DNA from: CAZSIA01 sp045126355
Lineage (GTDB): Bacteria > Bacillota_I > Bacilli_A > Acholeplasmatales > Anaeroplasmataceae
Length of the DNA: 14,153 nt
Assembly (NCBI GenBank): GCA_045126355.1
Contig: JBGVOE010000128.1
Coordinates: forward strand, 1-14,153
Direction of reading: 5' to 3'
In this document: piece by piece, positions 7,429-13,660 of the stretch
Layout of the letters: every line of letters starts with the position of its first letter
Position numbering within the stretch: position 1 is the stretch's first letter
The notes under the pieces: model-generated
Database searches by the model: none
What the model was told of the DNA's origin: nothing
Seen by the model: only the letters and a program-made list of their open reading frames with translations
Made by a program: the position numbers and the translations under genes

Positions 7429-7689
7429 TTAAAGAGCTTTTACAATCAATTTTATCGCAGTGCGGTCTTCGCCTTCTATTAAGATATCAGAAAACGCTGG
7501 GATACAGTAAATATCTTTACCTGTAGGAGCAATATAACCTCTAGCTATTGCTACTGCTTTTATTGCTTGATTAAGGGCTCCTGCGCCTACCGCTTGAATC
7601 TCGATTGAGTTTTTTTCCTTAAAGGCATTTGCTAGTGCACCTGCCACGGAATTAGGTTTTGATTTTGATGATACTTTTAAAATTTCCAT
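7429..7689 (-). CDS. spoVS: Stage V sporulation protein S
   Basis: SpoVS is a small Alba-like, probably nucleic-acid-binding protein that affects late sporulation and septation in Bacillus. It is also found in some bacteria that do not sporulate. The 86-residue product has exactly the B. subtilis length and matches it nearly throughout: MEILKVSSKSKPNSVAGALA at 1-20, IQAVGAGALNQAIKAVAIAR at 31-50, IYCIPAFSDI at 61-70 and EDRTAIKLIV at 74-83. The start at ATG 7689 has AAAGGAAT upstream. The gene lies 57 bases after ymdB with no terminator between them, as in B. subtilis where rny, ymdB and spoVS are adjacent. The tdh-kbl pair that separates spoVS from miaB in B. subtilis is absent. Confidence 0.97.
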   Translation of the reverse strand: MEILKVSSKSKPNSVAGALANAFKEKNSIEIQAVGAGALNQAIKAVAIARGYIAPTGKDIYCIPAFSDILIEGEDRTAIKLIVKAL

Positions 7690-7746
7690 AATATTATTCC
7701 TTTCATATCTGCTACCAAATAATATGATGGAACTTTTCTTAATATG

Positions 7747-8511
7747 CTATTTTTGGATATTAATTAATTTTATTGTAGGTTTCTCCCCTAATGTTAATAA
7801 AACACCATTTAAACCACAAACATTGCTTTCATCTAATTTAAAAGGTTCTTTACCGTCATTAACAAAGCGGTCAATAATAATTTCTTTTTTTACACCTAAT
7901 ATTCCGCAAATAGAACCAGTCATTCCTAAATCTGTAACATATAAAGTTTTATTAGGTAATACTTGAGCGTCATTTGTTTGAATATGTGTATGTGTTCCGA
8001 CTACTGCGTCAACTCTGCCATCTAAAAAATGAGCCATCGCTAATTTTTCACTAGTAGCTTCAGCATGCATATCAACAATAATATGATCACTTTTATGTTT
8101 TGATAAAAATTCATCAACAACTATAAAAGGATTATCCAGCTCATATTTAGAATCCATATGAATTGTTCCTAAAAGATTAATAACTGTAATAATTTTTCCA
8201 TTGTAATTAATATCAACGTATCCTAATCCTTTTTGATTTAAGATATTCATCGGTCTAGCAATCTTACTACCCTCAATAAAATCATTAATTTCTTCATTAC
8301 GATATGTATGATTTCCCATTGTAATAGCTGAAATATTTAGGCTCATTAATTCTTTATAATCTTTAAGATTTAAACCCTTCCCATTAGTAGTATTTTCCGC
8401 ATTAACAATAATTAAATTTGGCTTATATTCTTGTTTTAAATAAGGTAATTTCATCTTTAAATAATTAAGACCATATTTACCTACAATATCACCAATAAAT
8501 AAAATACGCAT
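7747..8511 (-). CDS. ymdB: YmdB-family metallophosphoesterase
   Basis: YmdB is a dinuclear-metal phosphodiesterase. In B. subtilis it hydrolyses 2',3'-cyclic nucleotides in vitro and influences the choice between motility and biofilm gene expression. The 254-residue product matches the family (264 in B. subtilis) from MRILFIGDIVGK onward. Metal ligands visible are D8, E39 (NAEN), N67 and H68 (MGNH), H149 (DMHAEATSEK), H174 and H176 (GTHTHIQT). I chose ATG 8511 rather than GTG 8520. The ribosome binding site GGAGTG fits the ATG spacing, the GTG is too close to it, and family members begin MRILFIGD. It lies 52 bases downstream of rny, with a weak hairpin in the gap. Confidence 0.95.
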   Translation of the reverse strand: MRILFIGDIVGKYGLNYLKMKLPYLKQEYKPNLIIVNAENTTNGKGLNLKDYKELMSLNISAITMGNHTYRNEEINDFIEGSKIARPMNILNQKGLGYVDINYNGKIITVINLLGTIHMDSKYELDNPFIVVDEFLSKHKSDHIIVDMHAEATSEKLAMAHFLDGRVDAVVGTHTHIQTNDAQVLPNKTLYVTDLGMTGSICGILGVKKEIIIDRFVNDGKEPFKLDESNVCGLNGVLLTLGEKPTIKLINIQK

Positions 8512-8521
8512 ACTTTTCACA

Positions 8522-8525
8522 CTCC
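8522..8525 (-). promoter_or_regulatory. ymdB ribosome binding site deciding the start
   Basis: GGAG (within GGAGTGTG, minus strand) lies 10 bases before ATG 8511 but only about 1 base before the alternative GTG 8520, so the ATG is the plausible start. Confidence 0.6.
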
Positions 8526-8529
8526 AAAT

Positions 8530-8555
8530 AAAGAAAGACAGGTATAAAACCTGCC
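8530..8555 (-). terminator. Hairpin between rny and ymdB, weak terminator or processing site
   Basis: Minus-strand GGCAGGT and ACCTGTC (7-bp stem with one G-U pair) enclose a 5-base loop, followed by TTTCTTTATTT. The T-run is interrupted, so partial read-through into ymdB is likely. Confidence 0.5.
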
Positions 8556-8563
8556 TTAAATTT

Positions 8564-10135
8564 TTATTTTGCTACATCAACGGCTCTCATTTCACGAATT
8601 ACAGTAACTTTAATAGTTCCTGGGTAAGATAATTTAGATTCAATTTCCTCTTTAATCTTACGCGCAACAGTAAATGTTGATAAGTCATCGATTTCTTCTG
8701 GTTTAACCATTACTCTGATTTCACGACCAGCTTGAATTGCAAATGAAGTTTCTACACCAGGAACACTATTAGAAATTTGTTCTAACGCTTCTAAACGTTT
8801 AACATAGTTTTCTAATGAATCACTACGTGCACCAGGGCGACTTGAAGATACAGCGTCAGCTGCAGCTACTAAGATAGCGATAATGCTTTGTGGTTCTTGA
8901 TCACCATGATGTGATGCGATTGCATCGATAACTTCTTTTGGTTCACGATATTTTGTAGCTAATTGAACACCAATTTCTACGTGTGAACCTTCAACTTCGT
9001 GGTCTACAGCTTTTCCGATATCATGGAATAAACCTGCACGACGTGCTAATGTTTCATTTAAACCTAATTCAGCTGCTAATTTACCAGCTAAGAATGCAGT
9101 TTCTAATGAATGTTGTAATACATTTTGTCCATAAGAAGTACGGTAGTGAAGTCTACCTAAGATTTTCACTAATTCAGGATGAACTTTACCGATTTGTGCT
9201 TTAAATACAGCTTCTTCACCTTTTTCACGAATATACATTTCAACTTCTTGACGACATCTGTCAACAATTTCTTCAATTCTGGCAGGATGAATTCTACCAT
9301 CTTGAATTAATGTTTCTAATGATTTTTGAGCAATTTGACGACGAATTGGGTCAAAACCACTCAACACTACTGCTTCTGGAGTATCATCAATAATTAAATC
9401 TACACCTGTTAATGATTCTAAAGTTCTGATATTTCTTCCTTCACGTCCGATAATTCTTCCCTTCATTTCATCTGCAGGTAATGATACTACGTTAACAGTT
9501 TTTTCACTACAAGTTTCGCTCGCATATTTTTGAATAGCTAATGCTAAGATGTTTTTGGCGCGACTTTGAACTTCATTTCTAGCATTTTCTTCTTCCTCTT
9601 TAATATAAAGAGCGATTTCTTGTTGGATAGATTCTCTAACTTGGTTCATGATAATTTCGCGAGCTTCTTCTCTAGTTAAGCCAGCGATTTCGATTAATTT
9701 TGCTTGTTGTTGAGCAAGTAATTCATCTACTTTAATATTTAGTTGTTCTAATTCCATTTTCTTATCATCCAACTTAGATTCTTTTAAATTCAATGATTCT
9801 TCACGTTTATCTAAATTTAAACTACGACGATCTAAAGATTCTTCACGTAAAGTTAGTTTTGTTTCTAATTCAAACACAACTGTTTTACGTTCTTTAATAT
9901 CTCTTTCAGCTTGACGTTTTAATTCTTGAATTTCTGTTTTAGCTTCTAAGATGGCTTCTCTTTTTAATTTTTCAGCTGATGCTTTACCTTCATTAACAAT
10001 GTTTTCTGCTTGTAAGCGAGCTTCATTAAGAGACTTATCATGTTGTTTAACACGATATAAATAACCTAAAACTAAACCAACACCAAATAACAAAAGTGAG
10101 ATTACGACAACAACGATCCATTCTGTTGGTCCCAT
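8564..10135 (-). CDS. rny: Ribonuclease Y
   Basis: RNase Y is the membrane-anchored endonuclease that starts the decay of many mRNAs in Bacillota. The 523-residue product has the full layout and length (520 in B. subtilis). A membrane helix lies at about 6-27, followed by a long charged coiled coil at about 30-195. A KH domain carries the GxxG loop in GRIIGREGRN (226-235). The HD domain has H371 and D372 in LFHDIGKAVDHE, with downstream ASHHGDQEP (407-415). The start at ATG 10135 has GGAGGAC upstream. It heads a unit with ymdB and spoVS. The nearby ymcA encodes a relative of a known RNase Y modulator. B. subtilis has pbpX between recA and rny; here a plus-strand gene of different type occupies that gap. 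Confidence 0.97.
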   Translation of the reverse strand: MGPTEWIVVVVISLLLFGVGLVLGYLYRVKQHDKSLNEARLQAENIVNEGKASAEKLKREAILEAKTEIQELKRQAERDIKERKTVVFELETKLTLREESLDRRSLNLDKREESLNLKESKLDDKKMELEQLNIKVDELLAQQQAKLIEIAGLTREEAREIIMNQVRESIQQEIALYIKEEEENARNEVQSRAKNILALAIQKYASETCSEKTVNVVSLPADEMKGRIIGREGRNIRTLESLTGVDLIIDDTPEAVVLSGFDPIRRQIAQKSLETLIQDGRIHPARIEEIVDRCRQEVEMYIREKGEEAVFKAQIGKVHPELVKILGRLHYRTSYGQNVLQHSLETAFLAGKLAAELGLNETLARRAGLFHDIGKAVDHEVEGSHVEIGVQLATKYREPKEVIDAIASHHGDQEPQSIIAILVAAADAVSSSRPGARSDSLENYVKRLEALEQISNSVPGVETSFAIQAGREIRVMVKPEEIDDLSTFTVARKIKEEIESKLSYPGTIKVTVIREMRAVDVAK

Positions 10136-10426
10136 TTTGTCCTCCGATAGTTTTTATTTTTTTAATTTTTATGCGCCATTAAAAGAATGCCAAAAGGCAT
10201 TAACATGCTGTAAATATATTAACCACTTTTATATTAAAATGTTATAATAACGTGCTATTAAAATTGAAAAGATTGCACGAGATCAATTTATTTATAGATA
10301 AGAGGTCAAATTACGACATATCATTAAAACTCTAAAATATTTAAAATTTCATTTGTTTTTGTACTATTTTTTATAATACACTAATGATTATACTTTTATT
10401 TTATAAATAAGTCAACGAATTATATC

Positions 10427-10455
10427 TTGAAAAAACAAACAAAATGTACTAAAAT
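10427..10455 (+). promoter_or_regulatory. Promoter of the 196-residue membrane-anchored protein gene
   Basis: TTGAAA (10427-10432) and TAAAAT (10450-10455) are separated by 17 bases, a good housekeeping-sigma match. The predicted transcription start near 10462 leaves a leader of about 25 bases with AAAGGAGAG before the GTG start. Confidence 0.65.
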
Positions 10456-10467
10456 ACCTAATAGGTA
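10455..10467 (+). promoter_or_regulatory. Palindrome over the predicted transcription start, candidate operator
   Basis: TACCTAATAGGTA is a perfect odd-length dyad (6-base arms around one base) that directly abuts the -10 hexamer and covers the expected start of transcription. This is where a repressor would block transcription. A weak RNA hairpin is less likely because of the short loop. Confidence 0.4.
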
Positions 10468-10485
10468 GTAAAAGGAGAGATAATC

Positions 10486-11076
10486 GTGAGTAAAAAATTA
10501 CCCCTATTAAAATATAAAAAATTAATAATGTTATTATTAGTTGTATTAGCTGTAGTAATTTGTGTTTTTGCAACATACATTACTGAATACAATTTAAATG
10601 AAGTTAGCAGAGAAGATGTTTTAACTACTGAAGTTACTTCTACTTATGAATCTAATGAAGAATTATTAGAAAACTTTAAAGAATTCAAAATTTATTTATC
10701 TAAAGACGTTGAACCATACAAAGATAATGGTGAAATGGTATACGGAAAAAAAGAATTTACTATTATTACTGAAGCTAATGAAGATTCAGAAATCAAAGGA
10801 ACAATCAAAGTTACAATCGGATTAGGTGCAAACTGGATTAAATATATCAGTAAAACAGCTACTAAAACAGTAACAGTTGGTAAAGAAACAACACTTACAA
10901 TTTCTGATATTGATACTTCATTCCCAGCTAACGGAGATTTATTATTTGTTCAAGTTGATTCTCCAATCTTATATGTATTAGTTGAATGGAGCGATTACGC
11001 TGGTTCTCGTCATCACACTTACTTAGAATACAACTACAAAACATATAGTGTTAAACCAGAAGCAAAAGCTGAATAA
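10486..11076 (+). CDS. Unrecognised N-terminally anchored extracytoplasmic protein
   Basis: I do not recognise this 196-residue protein. Residues 1-12 are basic (KK and YKKL), 13-31 form one hydrophobic span, and the remainder is charged and rich in predicted beta strands (FTIITEAN, GTIKVTIGLG, TKTVTVGKETTLTI, LYVLVEWSDY). There is no lipobox cysteine and no clear signal-peptidase site, so a membrane anchor with an outside domain is the simplest reading. The only cysteine (C26) is inside the span. The start is GTG 10486, supported by GGAGAG 8 bases upstream. It has its own promoter and terminator, diverges from rny and converges on recA, sitting where B. subtilis carries pbpX. Codon use looks like its neighbours, so there is no obvious sign of recent transfer. 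Confidence 0.85.
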   Translation: MSKKLPLLKYKKLIMLLLVVLAVVICVFATYITEYNLNEVSREDVLTTEVTSTYESNEELLENFKEFKIYLSKDVEPYKDNGEMVYGKKEFTIITEANEDSEIKGTIKVTIGLGANWIKYISKTATKTVTVGKETTLTISDIDTSFPANGDLLFVQVDSPILYVLVEWSDYAGSRHHTYLEYNYKTYSVKPEAKAE

Positions 11077-11085
11077 AATATAAAA

Positions 11086-11114
11086 CGCATATCAAACGAT
11101 ATGCGCTTTTTTTT
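11086..11114 (+). terminator. Bidirectional terminator between the 196-residue gene and recA
   Basis: CGCATATC and GATATGCG form a perfect 8-bp stem with a 4-base loop (11086-11105). TTTTTTTT (11107-11114) follows on the plus strand, touching the recA stop codon. On the minus strand TTTTATATTTT follows, so the same hairpin can end recA. Confidence 0.9.
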
Positions 11115-12087
11115 ACCCTTTTATCTTTTCATAAATTTCATCATAAATTTGAGGATTTGCTTTTAGGTAAGCCTTAACATTTTCGCGTCCTTGACCAATT
11201 TTTTCGCCATTATAGCTAAACCAAGCACCAGCTTTATTAATGATATTTAAGCTTACTGCTGTATCGATTAATTCACCCATTTTAGAAATACCTTCACCAT
11301 AGATGATTTCTACTTCAGCTACTTTAAATGGTGGAGCAACTTTGTTTTTAACAACTTTAACTACAGTCTTATTACCAACCGCTTCACTTCCGCTCTTTAA
11401 TTGTTCTCCTCTACGAACATCTAAACGAATAGTTGAATAGAATTTTAACGCTCTACCACCTGGTGTTGTTTCAGGATTACCATACATTACACCAACTTTT
11501 TCACGAATTTGGTTAATAAAGATAGCCACACATTTAGTTTTACTAATAATACCTGATAACTTACGCATTGCTTGACTCATTAAGCGTGCTTGTAATCCAA
11601 CATGTGAATCACCCATTTCTCCGTTGATTTCAGCTTCAGGAACTAACGCTGCAACAGAGTCAATAACGATAATATCAATGGCACCACTTTTAATTAATGC
11701 CTCAGCAATTTCTAATGCTTGTTCACCACTATCTGGTTGTGATAATACTAACTCTTCAATATTAACACCTAAATTTTTTGCATACTTAGGATCAAGTGCA
11801 TGTTCTGCATCGATAAATGCAGCATACCCTCCTAATTTTTGTGCTTCTGCAATTGCATGTAAAGCAAATGTTGTTTTACCACTTGATTCAGGACCATAAA
11901 TTTCAATAATTCTTCCTTTTGGGTAACCTCCAACTCCTAATGCACCATCTAATATTAAAGAACCTGTTGGAATAACATCTAATTGAGCTACTGGTTCATT
12001 ACCTAAAACCATTACTGCTCCTTTTCCATATTGTTTTTCAATATTCTTTAATGCTTCTTTTAATGATTGTTCACGATTTACACTCAT
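11113..12087 (-). CDS. recA: Recombinase RecA
   Basis: RecA forms filaments on single-stranded DNA, carries out strand exchange and acts as co-protease for LexA. The 324-residue product has Walker A GPESSGKT at 65-72, catalytic E95 in DAEHALDP, Walker B IIVID at 139-143, and the DNA-binding loop L2 spanning about 192-211 (NQIREKVGVMYGNPETTPGG). The C-terminus stops at YDEIYEKIKG. It is therefore about 20-25 residues shorter than B. subtilis RecA and lacks the usual acidic tail. The start at ATG 12087 has a perfect AGGAGGT upstream. It lies 33 bases after pgsA with no terminator between, so they are probably co-transcribed. cinA, which sits between them in B. subtilis, is absent. I see no Bacillus-type LexA box (GAACnnnnGTTC) upstream of either gene. 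Confidence 0.98.
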   Translation of the reverse strand: MSVNREQSLKEALKNIEKQYGKGAVMVLGNEPVAQLDVIPTGSLILDGALGVGGYPKGRIIEIYGPESSGKTTFALHAIAEAQKLGGYAAFIDAEHALDPKYAKNLGVNIEELVLSQPDSGEQALEIAEALIKSGAIDIIVIDSVAALVPEAEINGEMGDSHVGLQARLMSQAMRKLSGIISKTKCVAIFINQIREKVGVMYGNPETTPGGRALKFYSTIRLDVRRGEQLKSGSEAVGNKTVVKVVKNKVAPPFKVAEVEIIYGEGISKMGELIDTAVSLNIINKAGAWFSYNGEKIGQGRENVKAYLKANPQIYDEIYEKIKG

Positions 12088-12120
12088 AAATATACCTCCT
12101 ATTTATATACTTACAAAAAA

Positions 12121-12723
12121 TTAAATACTTTCTAAAATAACTTTACGATTTTTCCAAAAATATTCAATTCCTGATAAAATAGTAAAGCCTAATGCAAGAT
12201 ACATCATAACTGCACCTATATATCCAAAAATAGGTAATTCAAAGATTTCAACTTGATATAAGAATAAGAAAATTAAAGCTACCATTGTAGTTGCTGTTTT
12301 TAATTTACCTAAAAATCCAGCGGCAATAACTTTTCCTCTTTCAACAGCTACCAATCTAATTCCAGATACAATAAATTCTCTACATAAAATAACGATAATA
12401 ACCCATCCTGGAATAAACCAAGTAAACTCTGGACTATATGCTTGTATTTGTGTACATAAGATAACCATTGCTGAGATTACTAATAATTTATCAGCTAATG
12501 GGTCTGCAAATTTCCCAAATGTAGTAACTAAATTATATTTTCTAGCGATATATCCATCTAAGAAATCTGTTAAAGATGCAACTGTAAAAATAATTATATT
12601 AATAAAATTTGCTAAAGACATATATCCAATAAAATTTTCATTAAAGAAAGGAATATATGCAATAACTACCATAAGCGGTATTAAAACAATTCTAAACATT
12701 GTTAATTTATTTGGCAATGTCAT
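12121..12723 (-). CDS. pgsA: CDP-diacylglycerol--glycerol-3-phosphate 3-phosphatidyltransferase
   Basis: PgsA is the membrane enzyme that makes phosphatidylglycerol phosphate from CDP-diacylglycerol and glycerol-3-phosphate, the committed step to phosphatidylglycerol. The 200-residue product begins MTLPNKLTMFRI, as the family does. It carries the complete CDP-alcohol phosphotransferase motif: D56-G57, A60-R61, G70, D74 and D78. Several hydrophobic spans follow. A longer reading from GTG 12774 would add 17 residues, but it has no ribosome binding site and would start upstream of the predicted promoter. ATG 12723 has GGAG 8 bases upstream and matches family starts. Its position before recA matches B. 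subtilis apart from the missing cinA. Confidence 0.96.
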   Translation of the reverse strand: MTLPNKLTMFRIVLIPLMVVIAYIPFFNENFIGYMSLANFINIIIFTVASLTDFLDGYIARKYNLVTTFGKFADPLADKLLVISAMVILCTQIQAYSPEFTWFIPGWVIIVILCREFIVSGIRLVAVERGKVIAAGFLGKLKTATTMVALIFLFLYQVEIFELPIFGYIGAVMMYLALGFTILSGIEYFWKNRKVILESI

Positions 12724-12731
12724 AAAATCAA

Positions 12732-12735
12732 CTCC
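12732..12735 (-). promoter_or_regulatory. pgsA ribosome binding site deciding the start
   Basis: GGAG on the minus strand, 8 bases before ATG 12723, supports that start over GTG 12774. Confidence 0.65.
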
Positions 12736-12745
12736 ATTCTTAGTT

Positions 12746-12754
12746 ATTATATCA
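12746..12754 (-). promoter_or_regulatory. Extended -10 promoter of pgsA-recA
   Basis: TGATATAAT on the minus strand is a perfect extended -10. The -35 region (GTGTTT at 12774-12769) is weak, as is common with extended -10 promoters. The predicted start near 12739 leaves a leader of about 16 bases. Confidence 0.55.
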
Positions 12755-12803
12755 TAATAAAATCCAAAAAACACTATGAGTATTTATTTTTAAAAGAAAA
12801 AAA

Positions 12804-12812
12804 TGTTATAAT
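12804..12812 (+). promoter_or_regulatory. Extended -10 promoter of the SDR gene
   Basis: TGTTATAAT on the plus strand is a perfect extended -10, with no clear -35. A second TATAAT occurs at 12822-12827. It is back to back with the pgsA promoter, so the two promoters may influence each other. Confidence 0.55.
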
Positions 12813-12845
12813 ATAAATAACTATAATATATAAGGAGCGGTAAAA

Positions 12846-13619
12846 ATGAAAAGAACTCTAATTACGGGTGCATCAACAGGCCTAGGAAAAGAACTAGCTA
12901 AATTATATGCATTAGATAATAATGATTTAATATTAGTAGCAAGAAATGAAAATAAATTAAATGAAGTAAAAAACGAAATCTTACAACTAACAAATGTTAA
13001 ATGTGACATCGTAGTTGCTGATTTATCAATAAAGGAAGAATGGGAAAAGGTTTATAATTATACAAATGATAAAGGATATTTTGTAAACAACTTAGTAAAT
13101 AATGCTGGGTTTGGTGATCGAACAGACTTTTTAGAAATGGATATCGATTTCCAAATTAAAATGACTGAAGTTAACTGTAATAGTGCATTATATTTAACAA
13201 GAATGTTTTTACCTCCGATGGTTGAACATAATGAAGGCCATATTATTAATGTTGCTTCCATTGCAGGATTTATGCCAGGACCATTCATGGCAACATATCA
13301 TGCAACAAAAGGATATCTTCTACTATTAGGTGAGGCTATAAGTTATGAATTAAAAAAAACAAAAGTAAAACTTCTTACATTATGTCCAGGACCATTTAAT
13401 TCAGAATTTGTAAGTAAAGCTCATAATGACTACACATTCAAAAAAATCAAACCTATTGAAGCAAGTGAAGTTGCGAAATATGGATATAAAAAATCACTTC
13501 AAGGAAAAAGCGTTGCAATTGTTGGATTTAAAAATAAATTAACTGTCTTTGCTACCCGCTTTGCTCCAAGAAGTTTTGTGGCAAAAACAAGTGCTAAAAC
13601 AATGAAAAAAGGTGCATAA
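12846..13619 (+). CDS. Short-chain dehydrogenase/reductase (classical SDR)
   Basis: This is an NAD(P)-dependent oxidoreductase of the classical SDR family (COG0300-like); the substrate cannot be read from sequence. The 257-residue product has the cofactor-binding glycine motif TGASTGLG at 7-14, D59 in the VADL strand end and NNAG at 85-88. Catalytic S138 (NVAS), Y151 and K155 (YHATK) follow, with PG at 181-182. R33 after the second strand (LILVARN) favours NADP over NAD. The start at ATG 12846 has GGAG 8 bases upstream. After about residue 220 comes a basic, hydrophobic C-terminal stretch (SVAIVGFKNKLTVFATRFAP) that may touch the membrane. It is a single-gene unit, divergent from pgsA and closed by a strong terminator. 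Confidence 0.93.
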   Translation: MKRTLITGASTGLGKELAKLYALDNNDLILVARNENKLNEVKNEILQLTNVKCDIVVADLSIKEEWEKVYNYTNDKGYFVNNLVNNAGFGDRTDFLEMDIDFQIKMTEVNCNSALYLTRMFLPPMVEHNEGHIINVASIAGFMPGPFMATYHATKGYLLLLGEAISYELKKTKVKLLTLCPGPFNSEFVSKAHNDYTFKKIKPIEASEVAKYGYKKSLQGKSVAIVGFKNKLTVFATRFAPRSFVAKTSAKTMKKGA

Positions 13620-13625
13620 AAGAAT

Positions 13626-13660
13626 AATAGCGAATCTGTTGAGATTCGCTATTTTTTTTT
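13626..13660 (+). terminator. Strong terminator after the SDR gene
   Basis: AATAGCGAATC and GATTCGCTATT form a perfect 11-bp stem with a 6-base loop (13626-13653), running into an unbroken T-tract that ends at 13660. The minus-strand sequence after the hairpin is less T-rich, so it may serve the convergent VWA gene only weakly. Confidence 0.93.

Larger units (their letters stand above)
10136..10485. other. Divergent intergenic region between rny and the 196-residue gene
   Basis: I see no gene or recognisable RNA family in these 350 bases on either strand; reading frames are short and lack ribosome binding sites. A 6-bp hairpin (AATGCC-AAAA-GGCATT, 10186-10201) lies in the likely rny leader. 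A weak minus-strand promoter match for rny is TTGATC (10286-10281) with TTTAAT (10262-10257), 18 bases apart. The plus-strand promoter near 10427-10455 is listed separately. Confidence 0.5.

Noticed and set aside
7724..7966. Plus-strand open frame of 80 residues
   Set aside because: It overlaps the conserved C-terminus of ymdB and looks like an antisense shadow.
8983..9204. Plus-strand open frame of 73 residues
   Set aside because: It is antisense to the HD-domain region of rny, which is strongly conserved in the other frame.
11624..11899. Plus-strand open frame of 91 residues
   Set aside because: It is antisense to the RecA ATPase core and has no independent support.
12724..12774. GTG 12774 as the pgsA start
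   Set aside because: It has no ribosome binding site, it starts upstream of the predicted promoter, and the extra residues are unlike family N-termini.
12821..13288. Two minus-strand open frames of 62 and 76 residues
   Set aside because: They are shadows of the SDR gene, whose cofactor and catalytic motifs are intact on the plus strand.
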